The notes beneath the pieces are model-generated. The model had not been told where the DNA came from. It searched no databases and worked only from the letters and a program-made list of their open reading frames with translations. The position numbers and the translations under genes are program-made. 64,000 nt of DNA, taken from positions 682,001 to 746,000 of the forward strand of contig JADFUC010001868.1 of assembly GCA_019722365.1 (NCBI GenBank), given 5' to 3'. Every line of letters begins with the position of its first letter. The first letter of the stretch is position 1. Below, piece by piece: positions 45,801 to 58,039 of the stretch. The stretch is from Lithospermum erythrorhizon. Its lineage: Eukaryota; Streptophyta; Magnoliopsida; Boraginales; Boraginaceae.

Positions 45801-46365
45801 TATAACCTGTAACAATATTCGAATCTCACTTGGTTATGAAATATTTTCCATAGGTTGGAAAAGGCCGCATATTGGTTGAAGGAGAACGAGTAGCCCTTTT
45901 AGGCTATGGATCGGCAGTCCAGAGCTGTTTAGATGCAGCGACTTTAGTAGAAGAGCGTGGTTTGAGATTAACTGTTTCTGATGCACGCTTCTGCAAGCCA
46001 TTGGATCGTGCTCTCATACGTAGCCTGGCAAAGTCACATGAACTCTTAATCACAGTCGAAGAAGGATCCATTGGTGGTTTTGGATCTCATGTGGCACAGT
46101 TTCTAGCTCTAGATGGGCTTCTTGATGGCAACCTAAAGGTCTGCACCCTTTTTCTGCCTTGATATCAACTACACTTACTTAAGATACTTAATCTCTTGTT
46201 TGCCATATTTTGCAGTGGAGGCCAATGGTTCTCCCGGATAGGTATATCGAACATGGAGCTCCGGCTGATCAAATGGCAGATGCCGGTCTAACACCATCTC
46301 ACATTGCAGCAACAATATTCAATATACTAGGTCGAACAAGGGAGGCTCTGGAAGTCATGTCATGA
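42874..46365 (+). CDS. DXS2: 1-deoxy-D-xylulose-5-phosphate synthase, type 2, ten exons
   Basis: Exons: 42874-43011, 43249-43380, 43464-43628, 43719-43869, 44111-44382, 44466-44739, 45086-45393, 45486-45767, 45854-46138, 46216-46365; all GT-AG and in frame, 718 residues. The enzyme condenses pyruvate with glyceraldehyde 3-phosphate using thiamine diphosphate, the first and flux-controlling step of the plastid MEP pathway that feeds terpenes, carotenoids and chlorophyll. About 60 N-terminal residues form the plastid transit peptide. Seen in order: [34 protein letters not shown], the thiamine-binding [18 protein letters not shown]…LNDN, then the transketolase domain with the catalytic Glu in [13 protein letters not shown] and [14 protein letters not shown]. 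The start [10 protein letters not shown] is as in mint-family DXS2. Type-2 DXS usually serves specialised isoprenoids; that assignment is from remembered similarity. Confidence 0.96.
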
Positions 46366-47373
46366 ATTCAAATTGTACAAATCGCCTATTGTAAAATTAT
46401 GTATGTTATTCGACCCCCTTATCAGCGGTAAGCGGAAGCCTCTTTAGAGGGATTGAGGCATATTAAAATTAATGTAAATACTAAAATTTTAGCAATTGTT
46501 ACCATTGTGTACCATAAACTATGGCAAGTAAATGCCTTGGAGTTGGATAAAAAGAACAAGATTGTGGAGTGACCTTTTTTGCAAATATAAGTTACATAGA
46601 CAGTTACAACTTACAGTCCTTAGGATGGAATACACAAATTATTAATAATATGTATCAGAATCAAGCCATCAATTAATTACTTCTACATGATCACAGAAAA
46701 AAGTTTGTACGATGTGAGAAGGGCATTGCCGACATGCTCATCCCAAATATAAAACCTAATAAATTCTAAACAAGATAAATTTAGATGGTTAATTATCATA
46801 TGTACAAATATTTAGAAATGCTATTCTATTAATATAGTTCTTACCAAATATAACTAAAATTACTCATTCTCATAGCTCTCATCCCTTCAATTGTAATGAA
46901 TTTGATGTAAATGGTTATTGGTTAGTAGGAAGACACGTAACCAAAACTAATTATTACAAATAGCAAAGGTGCATCTCCACCGAATAAGTCCTTGAGCTTG
47001 CATTGGTCATCTCTTACAATTTGTGATCGTGCAATACATGATGGAGGTTACAATAAGTACTATTTTCCATGAATGTTGTATCAACACGTACGTTATTTTG
47101 ACAAATCAACACGCATTCTAATTAATCATCTTACTAAATGAGAAGAATGGAGCTCGTAACCACTATTTTCCATTTTATCAACACACTATTTCGGCCTTGT
47201 GACTTGTGAGTGCTCAATTTGAGTATGATTATATGTTGGAGTTGACATTGTTTATCGTTTTTTTGTTGATGTTACATATATACACTTTCAAACTTCAACA
47301 TTAGTACTCCCACTATATCTTGAAAATATGGTTATTCTTTACGTATTAACATGTATTAAATACAGTCTATATA
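46366..47373. other. 3' region of DXS and intergenic DNA
   Basis: AT-rich and non-coding up to the SINE at 47374. No gene was seen. Confidence 0.5.
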
Positions 47374-47484
47374 TTTGAATGATGGGGTTTTGGTCATTGG
47401 TGTAGCGATTACACTTACAAAGGTCGATTCGAAAGTTTAAATATTAACCGTTAGGTTTTAAAAAATTAACTATCTTTGAATGAT
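47374..47484 (+). mobile_element. Short SINE-like insert with 10-bp target duplication
   Basis: TTTGAATGAT occurs at 47374-47383 and 47475-47484. The 91 bp between contain CATTGGTGTAGCGATTACAC (A-box-like) and GGTCGATTCGAAAG (B-box-like), and end in TTTTAAAAAATTAAC. It shares AACCGTTAGGTTTT with the SINE in the FBL4 intron (GACCGTTAGGTT), so the two may be one family. Confidence 0.5.
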
Positions 47485-47954
47485 TGTTAAATCTCTCATT
47501 GTTAGTGATAAGTTAATTAATTAAAAAAATTATTTTAACATGTATTATTAGTAGTTCACATATACACCTAAAACCAGCAATTCAATTTAGTTTCGAAAAG
47601 GCTATCATCGATTTCTATTTTTAATTGTGATTTTTCTCTTAAAAATTAAAAAAATGTTTATATAGATGCTTATGGAAAATAAGGGTCATTATTTGTAAAT
47701 ATTTATTCATGGTTTACAATCTTTTACCACCATAAGCAATATAGCCTATAGGAATGTGTTAATAATAATCAAGTACAACTTCACTCAAAATGAAAGAGAT
47801 CAACCCATTGTACATCTTTAGTACGACTTCATTATTCATACAAAATATCAATAGCTCACTTTTAACTTTTGATATTCATAAAATCGTTATTCTAACACCC
47901 AAATAAATAAATAATCCATTTGTACCAAACAATAAAATTATAAACACCAAATAA

Positions 47955-48914
47955 TTAAGAATTAATAACACGACAATTCCTCCGAATCTCTCCATTTGTT
48001 CCTGTAAGAACTTCTATAGCACCCATATTGATCATTGATATACCAAAAGTTCTAAAGAATGTTCTTGGTGATTGCAATTGCCTCACAATTCTTGCTGATT
48101 TTTTGTCAGTAAGAAGTGCAGCATCAGATTGAAGTAGACCCTTTTTCTTTAAGAGGATGTTAAAGTAATTTGTGTCAAAAGAGAGTGAGCTATGTGGATC
48201 CATTTCAACTATAGTTGCTGCATTTGTTGGGAGAGGACATATTTTCTTCAATTGTTCACCATAAATTGGATCCAAAGATGGGTCCATATCATCTTTGCCT
48301 GTGAAATTGAATAGCCTCCTTGAAAATGCACCACAATGTGCAACCCCTATAGTATGTGCACCTAATTGATCATTTCATGTGCGACGAATATTATTACTAT
48401 TGAATAAGATTAATTTCGAGTTTTCTTTAAAAAGGACTAGTTAACTATATGTATTACCTGATAATGCGACGAGGTCATTAACATTTAGACCTTTAGAGGC
48501 AAAAAGTTGCTGAAGGTAGAATTGATGCATCACAACCCTGCATAAAACATGGATGCATGTAAGTTATGATATCATATTTATATATTGAAACGTCGAATGG
48601 AATAGAAAAGGTGTCAATATATGATATAGTAACACTACTAGAAAAAAAAAAGATCTGATTTCCCTGTCATATAGGATTTTTAGTTTTTGTACCTTAACAA
48701 AACAATCATGGTAGTGGATCCTGAGGAGTCTAGCACCCAAAGCAGCATTACTTCTAACTTTGCTCCAAGTAATGTCCCTGATCAAGTTCTCAGCTGGAGG
48801 ACAACTTCTCCTATAGAAATTTCTCACCAACCCATAACCCCCTTTTCCGTGACCAATGGCACCAACAACAATAAAAGAGAGACAGATTAAAAATAAAAAC
48901 TGATGAGATTTCAT
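47955..48914 (-). pseudogene. Class III peroxidase pseudogene with an exon 2/exon 3 fusion deletion
   Basis: Exon 1 (48693-48914) encodes a signal peptide (MKSHQFLFLICLSFIVVGAI), NFYRRSCPPAENLIRD and the distal-heme block LLRIHYHDCFVK. The middle exon (48458-48537) is only 80 bp: it begins GCDASIL, as exon 2 should, then jumps in another frame to LQQLFASKGLNVNDLVALSG, the end of exon 3. The last exon (47955-48361) is intact from GAHTIGVAHC, with the proximal heme His, to NGEIRRNCRVINS. About 90-100 residues between, including catalytic and calcium sites, are lost and the frame is broken. Secreted peroxidases use hydrogen peroxide on cell-wall phenolics; this copy cannot. The TATA box upstream remains. 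Confidence 0.85.
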
Positions 48915-48974
48915 TTTTACTCAAAGAATATAATCAATGTCAGAAGAACATGATTTCCATATCCAATAGACTTT

Positions 48975-48983
48975 CCTTTTATA
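48975..48983 (-). promoter_or_regulatory. TATA box of the peroxidase pseudogene
   Basis: TATAAAAGG on the minus strand lies 61 bp upstream of the ATG at 48914. It is a canonical core promoter, so the broken gene could still be transcribed. Confidence 0.5.
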
Positions 48984-51297
48984 AGCAAATGGGGTATGAA
49001 ATATTAGCAGAAAATGGAAGTTACCTGGAGATAAATTGTTTTTTTATAAGGATAATCTACTACTTGTTCTTGATCTTCGCTTTAGCTTTTTGGGTCGAGT
49101 CAAAGGCATTTAAATAATACTCCGTATTACAATGATCCTTTCAAATGAATTAATGATCAGAATAACATACACTAATATACATCCTTTCAAACTAGTTTCT
49201 TCTTGTTTGAGCCACAAAACAAACTCCTTCATTTTTTTCATTTGTTTACTAATTAATTTTGACATTCTTCCCAGAGTTTTAATATGCAAACAGGAATATA
49301 TTAGGTAGACTAATAAAGTAACGATGCAGCTAGCCTAATCCGATCCGTGATGAAGTAAATTAATCTGAAAATATATATAAAGATCGAATATTTGGAAGAG
49401 CAATTAATACTTATTATACATCGAATATTCGAAGAGCAATTAATACTTATTATAAAGATCTATATATACCTTCATATAATTAATATAGGGACGATTGATT
49501 ATTAATCACTCAAAAAATAAATTTTTATTCTATATTAATCTCACTCATATGTTGTTTTAATATTAAAATTTTATACAAATGGTTGATGTATGATATCTTA
49601 AGATATATACGTATGTTAAACTACATAGACGGATTATTAGTTGCTTCACAATTATGCAATTAACATTGGGCTATGTTCGTACCGAGTTTTTTTTAAATGC
49701 TTACAACTTGATGTTTATACGCGATTCTAATTCTCAATTTTTACCTGATCACCTCTTTGCATCACCAGAAAGCATATCGAAGAGTGATTTTGCGATTTGT
49801 GTATTTTCAATTTTTAAAAAAAAAAACTCACTCCATTCGCGCCAGCTGCGATTAAACGTGCCCCATAATTGTAACCTGATCATTATTTTTCCGGATTTCT
49901 TGCCCTTTTTTTTTCTCCATTTCGGTTTTTTCCATTTTTTCATGATTTTAGTTTCCTTTATTTTAGATTATAGTTTTTTTGTTAGATGAATCATAATTAT
50001 TTTTTAAAACATTCAAGATAATTTTCTTCTAATTATTCATCATGTAATATTTCACGTCTTTGTGCAATATGTTAAAATCATGGTGATCTCTTACAATAGA
50101 TGGTCTATACTTTTTATCTAGACTCATTATTATGTATTTTTACTATTACAAATTTTTTTATTTATGTTAAGGGTCATATACCCATCGAACATAGTGTGGT
50201 ATTAATACATGCTAAAGAATACCAATAAATGCCTCCTGTTGGGATTCTAAAAAAATTAACTTTAAATCAATATCATATCATAAAGAAAAAGTAACTAAAA
50301 ATCATGAATTCATTCATCTAATCTAGTTATTTCCTTCGAGATTTATTGTTCATCCATTCTTCCATTTCTTGGAGTTCGTTGGTTTTTTAGGACAACGGTG
50401 AAGCATTTAAATTTTATTCAAATTATGCTGTGTCCGGTGGTTTCTGCATACTATTTGCTCAGAATGTGAAAAAATAATAGGGTCCGACGTTAACTGGCAT
50501 TCATTACATCTATATGGAATGTAATAAGTAGTGTAAAATAGCCAGTGATATTTCCAAGGATAGAATGGATACCATGATACTTGGAATATGGGTATTACAG
50601 ATTTTGTTACCAAACACATGTCATGCAACCAAGACAATATATATGATTCAATTTCATGATATTATTTATTAATAGTAATAGACCAAATGTGAAACAAGAT
50701 GTTATAAGAAGATAGCAAGCAACTCAAATTAAAAAAATGACAACTATAAGCACATAACTAACTACTAAAATATTCAAACGTGAATAATTCACATGCTACA
50801 CGGTATTATAAATTGGCATAATGGATACCAATTTTCTAATATTTACATGTGTATTACAGATAGTGTTGTAATATTTTTGTGTTTCAAATAAACAATGGAT
50901 ACAAAGACATTAACGTCATGTGTATTTCATAATATAAAATGGATGCCACAACATTTACAATAAGTGTATTACAGAATCACAATAATACTATCAAATGAGA
51001 TCCACATTAATTATAAAGAACACATAAAAATTATAAATATATGTATTTAACTTGAGGCTTTTAATCGATAAACAACATGATTTGTTAAATAGTCATTTTC
51101 AATTTGGATCCAACTTCTAACCAAACAAGAATAAATTGATACAAATTGAGTAACTAAAACTACCGAATAAAACTATTCGACTACTTACACTATCATAACA
51201 GTAAAAGCACTTAAATCAAATTAAATTTTTGATTTGTGGGAAACGAGACCTTCAAAAAACATGCAAACAAATACCATGAAAAAAATCAAAAACCATA
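48984..51297. other. Intergenic DNA between the peroxidase pseudogene and the CACTA element
   Basis: AT-rich and non-coding. It has a tandem duplication of 37 bp (49383-49419 and 49420-49456, unit ATCGAATATT(T/C)GGAAGAGC…). No gene was recognised. Confidence 0.5.
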
Positions 51298-51329
51298 CAC
51301 TACTAGAACTGGGCAAAAGAGACGCCCGA

Positions 51330-52600
51330 CATCGCCTCCAAACCTTCTATTTGCTTGAGATGTGGGATGGAGTCGGAACCACCCGACTCCCTTTTGCGCG
51401 CCTCTAAATCACTACCCGTCTCCATTCGACTAAAACCAAGTCCGACATTTTCGGCTTCCAACCGACTCCAACCTCGTCTCCACATAACCCCGACACCCAG
51501 CTACCGTCTCCACGATCCCTCGACTCCATACCGCCTCCATGAGATCCCCCGACCCAAACCGCCTCCATGTTACCCGACTCCAAACCTGCCTACGCATCCG
51601 ACTCCAAACCGCCTCCATGTTCCCCGAATCTAACTAACTGCCTCCAAATAGAACCGACTACCTAATCACTCTATTCCCTCGTGAAATGTAATCCGAATTC
51701 CCACATCACTCCATCATCAAAGACCGACGAAAAAATTCAAACTCCTGCCTCAAATTGCCTCAATCCCGACACCCCTTCCTCGCATTTTTTTAAAAAGCAG
51801 CCTGCCGTTTAATAATGATGCAAGCAATGTAATGCGAACACCACAAAACCCATCCAAATCATAAAACAAATATCAAACATTCAATTCATCCAACTCATAC
51901 AAACAAATATAAAAACATCAAAGATTCAAACATAAAAACATAACAATTTCATAGAACAAATACTTATTAAACATCATATTCATATATAAACATCAAACCT
52001 CAATTCATATAAACATCAAACGATAAAATGTTTTTATTCATAAACATCAAACATTAATTTATATAAAACATCAAACATTCAACCTAAAATTAAAAAAAAA
52101 CCAAATTACTCCATTTGAAACTTGGCAAAAGTATTTCCCTACAACAAAAGTAACAAATATAAATTATAAATATATTAACAAATATAAATTACATACGAAA
52201 TAAAAATCGATTCAAGTATTAATCACTTTTAAAGTGACCTACAAATAAAATAAAATTTAATGTTAGAAGAAGCAATAAAATTATGGAAATGAAATTAATA
52301 ACTTAAAAAGATGATATTATTGCGTGGTGGGCCTGGGAAAAATAGTTGGAATGATGATAATGTTTAGATATATAGTGGTTCAGATTCCTAACTCGCCTAG
52401 TCCTGCCGCCATACCGCTCCATTTGAAAGCCGCTTTTTTGAATTTCCTCACTCTTTTCAGAGGGCGGAAATTGCTGAAAACCTCGCTTCATCCTGCCTAC
52501 TGGCTATACCTCGCTTCATCCTCGTTTCCATTCCGAAAAAGAGTTTATTAAGCATTTATTTCTAAGCCCCGCCTCCATCCCGACTCCCCATAGCCGATTC
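51330..52600. repeat. Subterminal motif arrays of the CACTA element, left side
   Basis: Blocks such as CCGACTCC, CCGCCTCCAT and CGACTCCAAACCGCCTCCAT recur many times at 51330-51780 and again at 52380-52600, with AT-rich non-coding sequence between. In En/Spm such subterminal arrays bind the element's TNPA protein and are needed for excision. The same motifs appear at 57560-57760 and inverted (GGAGTCGG, GGAGACGG) at 56640-57070 and 61880-62100. Confidence 0.65.
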
Positions 52601-53109
52601 GCTAAAAAAAAAGATACGCTTTTTACAAACCAAACTCCTCACATAAATACAATATGGAAGAAGCAATAAATACATATCACGCTTTTGAACACAATACGTA
52701 AGAAGAATAAATACAAAATACACCACTACACCTATCAGGCATTTCAATATGAAGTTTAATACAAAGCTGCAAATTACTATATGAAAACTTGTAACTTAAA
52801 AATATTTGATTATTAATCGCCTTCCGAGGAGTTGTCTCATCGCCATGAACGCTGCCGATAGTCCACTCGTGAATCCGAATCCATCTCCCCCGATCGGATA
52901 CCACATCGTTTCTCCTCTAACAACAACAAAACGCCTTGGCTCAAATTAAATCTTAATAACGCCATTGATTATGCCAATAGGAAATGAGGAGGTTGTCGTT
53001 TTCTCTCTTAAGATATCTTCAAAGATCTAAAGCGAGACATCCACATTTTGTGATACGAGTCCAATCGACTGACCACTGATTTCTATCATGACACACCACG
53101 CTTACGATC

Positions 53110-56100
53110 TCACCGCGCGATGTACATAACGGAGATAGTATACTGAAAGCAGCTCCTCGGACGCGATAAACGGGTCATCTTAACCTCTCTCGCTTTTGTG
53201 TTTGATTCAAATCCATTCCATTCTTTCGGATGCACCCCGCATCCACTCGCTGTGGTCAAACCAAAACATTTGAAGAGATCTAAAGTTGTCGTAACCTGCC
53301 GCACGACAACTCCCAAATCTCCTCTAAGACACCATAGCAGTCACAGCATCATCATCTTCGTAGCATGAACCCTTGACACAAACACCGCTATTGTAAGTGC
53401 TTATTACCATCGCCTCGGCCTCGAGTATCAAAATAGTACCCGGCTGACGTAGTGATCCTTATACCTTTTGGATTTCTCGTGCAGACCTAATGAAAGAATT
53501 CTCAGTGTCCGTGTGTGTCCATATTATTCCGCATATACTTTTGAAACCATCTGACGAAATTATTGGTAACGCTACCATTTCTCCTCGGGTGACGCCCTGT
53601 CGCATCGGACTCAATTCATCAAGCCACCGCTGTAGATCCTAAAACAAAACGCCAGACGCTTAGTTAAGTATTATATCATATAAAATTGATTAATTGAAAT
53701 GCTAAATATACACTTTCATCAAGAGTTTCATGTACTTCAGCGATTGCATAGAATATACACAATGCAGCAAATAATAGATAGTTCTTCCATCCAATATCTT
53801 ACGCTTCACTACAACGTACACGCCCCGGTAACGAAACAATGACAAACGAGTCGGGTCATCCATCCGTCGTACATCGTGCCTCCTTGGTCGACGGTTGGCT
53901 TCAATCCCTCCCTCGAAGTACATCAACAAAAGTTTGAAACCTCTTTGACCAAGTACGCCGCAGATATCGAATTCTTCAATACGTGCCTTTTGCCTTACCA
54001 ATTTCTTTCAATCCCCCTAAATATCTACAAACATTTGTAAGGTTAGTTAGATGAGTAAACATGAAAGCCAGTTTGAAATACAACAAAGTGAAAACTCACG
54101 ACTGAAGGGTACATCCATCTATACCGCACGACCTCCATTTAAAGCTTCATATGGCAAATGATCGGGTAGTGTTCCATTACATCAAAAAATGAAGGTGGAA
54201 TATCTTTTTCATCTTACAAATTATCTTAACAATATTACGCCCAAGGTACTCCACACGTTCCACATTTAGAGTTGTTGCTGACATATCGCGAAAGAAATAA
54301 CACCACTCTGTGATTATTTCCTATACTGATCGCTGGTATTTAATTTTGAGAGCGCTACAGAAGTAACCGTTGGACAATAATATGAAATATCATGACTTTT
54401 AGTCCGCTAAAGTTCACATTTCTTTAACATCTTGCAATGTTCAAGCGTATCCATCGGGTAATCAGACGGACACCATTTCGAAATCTTTCTCACAGACGGG
54501 TTCAAAGCATAAGTCGCTGGTTTATAAGCCCCACGCATTTCCCGCATATGCAACTCTGGTCTCTAACAATGAATCTCAAATGTCAAGCCCTCACCTGCTC
54601 ATTATCTTTCGCCTTCCCGAGAACATCCATTACAAAGATGTAAATAAATTCTCACCATCGTTTCTCTCCGCGGTGCACGGTCGATGCTGTGGTCTGATTT
54701 TTGTGCCACCAACAACTCAACTCCCAAAATATACTCTTCTTACACCAGCTTGTGATGAACATTATACCCCGGCATCTATGGTCCAATATTGACCTTTACC
54801 GAAGACATCAGGATCCAACCCACACATCTCGCAAATATATCGCCCTCCATCAAGTCGCTCCTTCAAAGCTCATGATAAGCGTGTCCCTTCACAAATGCAT
54901 TTTTTTGCATTCTAAAAGGATGTCCCACCGGCAAGAAAGGACGGTGTAACAATGTTTTCGACCTCTTAGTTTAAAATGTTCCAAAGATTTTCCATACACA
55001 CGGGCAAGCTAACTCTCCCAAGGCTTCCAGCCGATAACATTCTATATGCGCGGAAAATCGCTTAACGGTCTACATCAAAGCAACCCTCATGTTGAAATTT
55101 TGTCTGCTCGATGCATCAAGGTCTCACACTGTGATTCCACAACTCCTTCAACTCATCAATCAAAGGCTCTGAGGAAAACATCAATATTCTCCTGATTTTT
55201 TGGCCCCGTATAATTAGAGATAAGAATATACGGTTCCTTCCATACACAACTCGTGGTAAATTATATACATGCATGATCACCGGCCAAGAAGAATATTGAC
55301 GCCAAATCCTGCCAAACGGATCTTCAAAAACCATCGTAACACAAACCGATGCGAACATTTCTGCTCTACCGAAAATGCCGGATATGTTGCACGCGCGCCC
55401 CACGCAAAGACCATCCTCGGGAAGCGAAGCCATCCATCCGACTCGCTTTTGTGTCCGATTTATTTTCGCCATGTCAAGTATCCCGAAATAAGCTTTTCCT
55501 CTAGACATATATAACCGTTGGAAGACGCTGGATCAGTTGGGTAAGTATACTAAAACCTTTCGCAACGCGCTTACGCCGTCTCCATCCTTCGCTCAGATCT
55601 ACTCTCCCCACAAGCATGGCACGAGTCCAAAGATTTCGTCTCTTTTGTAAACAACATGCAATTATTGACACAAGCATGTATTTTCTGTTTGGGCAAGAAC
55701 AGAGGACTCAACAATCTTTTGCCTCATAAAAATCATCCGTATGTTCTCCCATTTATTCATGACAACGCTTGATTATGGGAAACCCACCGAAAAACATTCC
55801 TCGCGATATTTGGCGACTGACCAAAGCAACTAGCTTGTGTAGTAATAGATAAATTTTGTAAATTCAGCAACTATCCTGTAACGGGCCGTTTACAAATTTC
55901 AACAAGTCGTAGTATGCTTTGGCCTCCACTAAGTTGTTCTCCGTCCCCTGCAGGTAATCAAACTCAAACGCTGCCTCACCAAGATTTTAAGTTCAAACCA
56001 TCTTCAACCATATGGCATCGATTCTCCCGAACCCGGCGACATTAGCAAATGACTCGTAACTTTAATCATAAACAACATTCTCGGGGAGAATAAATCCGAG

Positions 56101-56363
56101 ACCAAAATTTCACCATGATAGACCCATGAATATCCCTCAACAAAACCATTACTAATCAAATGTAACTCAACTTCACTTTCATCCAACACATTTCTATTTT
56201 GACACCTCCGACACGGACATCTTATCCCGACAATATCATTGGCCAAAGAATGATTTTTAGCAACATCCATAAATTCCAATACACCACTCATATATTCATA
56301 CGTCAAACCTTTATTATCTACCCGATAACGATTAATATACATCCAAGAACGATCTTGAGCCAT
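53110..56363 (-). pseudogene. TNP2-like CACTA transposase, broken
   Basis: Reading 5' to 3' on the minus strand: at 56363 an ATG opens MAQDRSWMYINRYRVDNKGL, with CPCRRCQN and GYSWVYHGE, which is the transposase-associated zinc-finger-like domain. At 55508-55116 lies the TNP2 catalytic-region block: QRLYMSRGKAYF, DPFGRIWRQYSSWPVIMHVY, NLPRVVYGRN and EPLIDELKELWNHSV. At 54001-53702 KARIEEFDICG…YFEGGIEANRRPRRHD resembles DUF4218, and 53316-53110 resembles DUF4216. Stops and frameshifts separate these blocks, so no full protein is possible. A functional TNP2 would cut the CACTA ends. Confidence 0.8.
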
Positions 56364-56629
56364 TGTAACTAAATGTATTGAAATTAAATAGGTTTACTAA
56401 ATATTGAAATAATTAGTGGAACGACATACCTTAACCCTAATAACTAAATATCATAGAATATCACTAATAATCATGTAAATCTTCAATTTAAATTCGGATG
56501 ATAGTATTTTTGACGTAAGGTTTTTTGGTGGAGGATCGTTGGGGCCGAGGGTGTTTTTGATAGTATTTTTGTGATGATAGCAGTTTCTAATCTGCTCGTT
56601 TTTTAAAGTTATCAAGTAGCAATTAGTGA

Positions 56630-57000
56630 CGGACAGATGGACTGAGCCTAAGTATTTAAATAAGGTTTAAATATTATACTAATACAAAAGGACGGATAGA
56701 GTCGTGGGTATTTAAATAATGGTCAAATATTATACTAATACAAAAGGAGACGGGATGGAGACAGGGTATTTAAATAACGTTTAAATATTATACTAATACA
56801 AAAGGAGACGGGATGGAGACGGGTATTTAAATAATGTTTAAATATTATACTAATACAAAAGGAGACGGATGGAGTCGGGGTATTTAAATAATGTTTATTA
56901 AATATTATACTAATACAAAAGTGGACGTGATGTATCGGGTATTTAAATAAGGTTTAAATATTATAATTAATATTTAAACGAGACGTGATGTAGCCAGATG
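56630..57000. repeat. Tandem repeat of 56-60 bp, about six copies, inside the CACTA element
   Basis: AATACAAAAG recurs at 56681, 56737, 56795, 56852 and 56912, with a degenerate copy near 56970. Each unit joins GGAGACGGGATGGAGACGGG-like sequence to GTATTTAAATAA-GTTTAAATATTATACT. The purine-rich half is the reverse complement of the element's subterminal motif, so the array is a set of transposase-binding-type motifs spaced by an AT-rich linker. Confidence 0.75.
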
Positions 57001-58039
57001 GCCCTCAGCCTCGATCCCGCTCTCTTAAACGGAGACGGCATGGAGACAAGAAAGGAGATGTGATGAGACAGCCCGCTCTATCCCGACTCCATTTATTCAA
57101 TATTTAATGGTTTTTACAATTTCTGATTCACGATTGTTAGTGGAGATATTATATTCTTTCAAATAATATTAGTGGAGATATGATATTTGTAAATAATATT
57201 GAATTAGTGGATATGTATGATTCAATGTGATATGTTACGCTTTCTCCGACATATCATGTAAAGTATGAAAGCAACTCTCTCATCTATATTAACGGTGGAC
57301 GGGTCATTGAAAGCGAAGAACAAGATCTTATAATCTAAGCACTGTTTGCATGTAATCTATAACTGTGAGATATATGACATTATGATTGCAAGTATTTACA
57401 TAATATACGCTAATATATAACATGTTATTAGTTATGATTGATTTAATTAATGATATAACATATTATGATTGTGTTAATATATAAATTAGCGATTTTTTGT
57501 TAAATAAATAAGTACTGCATGTGGAACGGGGTTACAATACTTTTAAGAATGTGAAAGTGCACTTTTTAAATATATCTTATTCTCCAAACTGTCTCTATAC
57601 CGTCTCCATCTCTTCCAATTCGTCCCCATTCCCGCCTCTAACTGGGTAAATTTTTCATAACCTGCCTCCATCCCGCCTCCATTACTGCCTATTCGGATAA
57701 ATTTTTTCATACACCCGCCTCGCAAATTCGACTCCATACTGCCTACGAACCCGCAGAAAACTGTATGATAAATAAACGGTAGTCTAACCAAGAAGAAACA
57801 ATTTTCAAAACATAACCAAACCCGATAACATCTAAACATAAATCAATAAACAAAACAAACACAAATAAATAATTCAATAATAAAATACATAACACAATAC
57901 TAAAGTACATAACACAACCATTAGCTACAAAGTACATAACACAAATAATCTAAATGTACATAATTAATAATCTAAACAATGTATCAATCTAATCCACCCA
58001 TATCATCTTCGGGCCGGCTCATCTTCGAGGTCACGCTGG

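Noticed and set aside
42874..48914. A terpene biosynthetic cluster centred on DXS
   Set aside because: No terpene synthase, prenyltransferase or P450 lies nearby; the neighbours are NDUFA8 and a peroxidase pseudogene.
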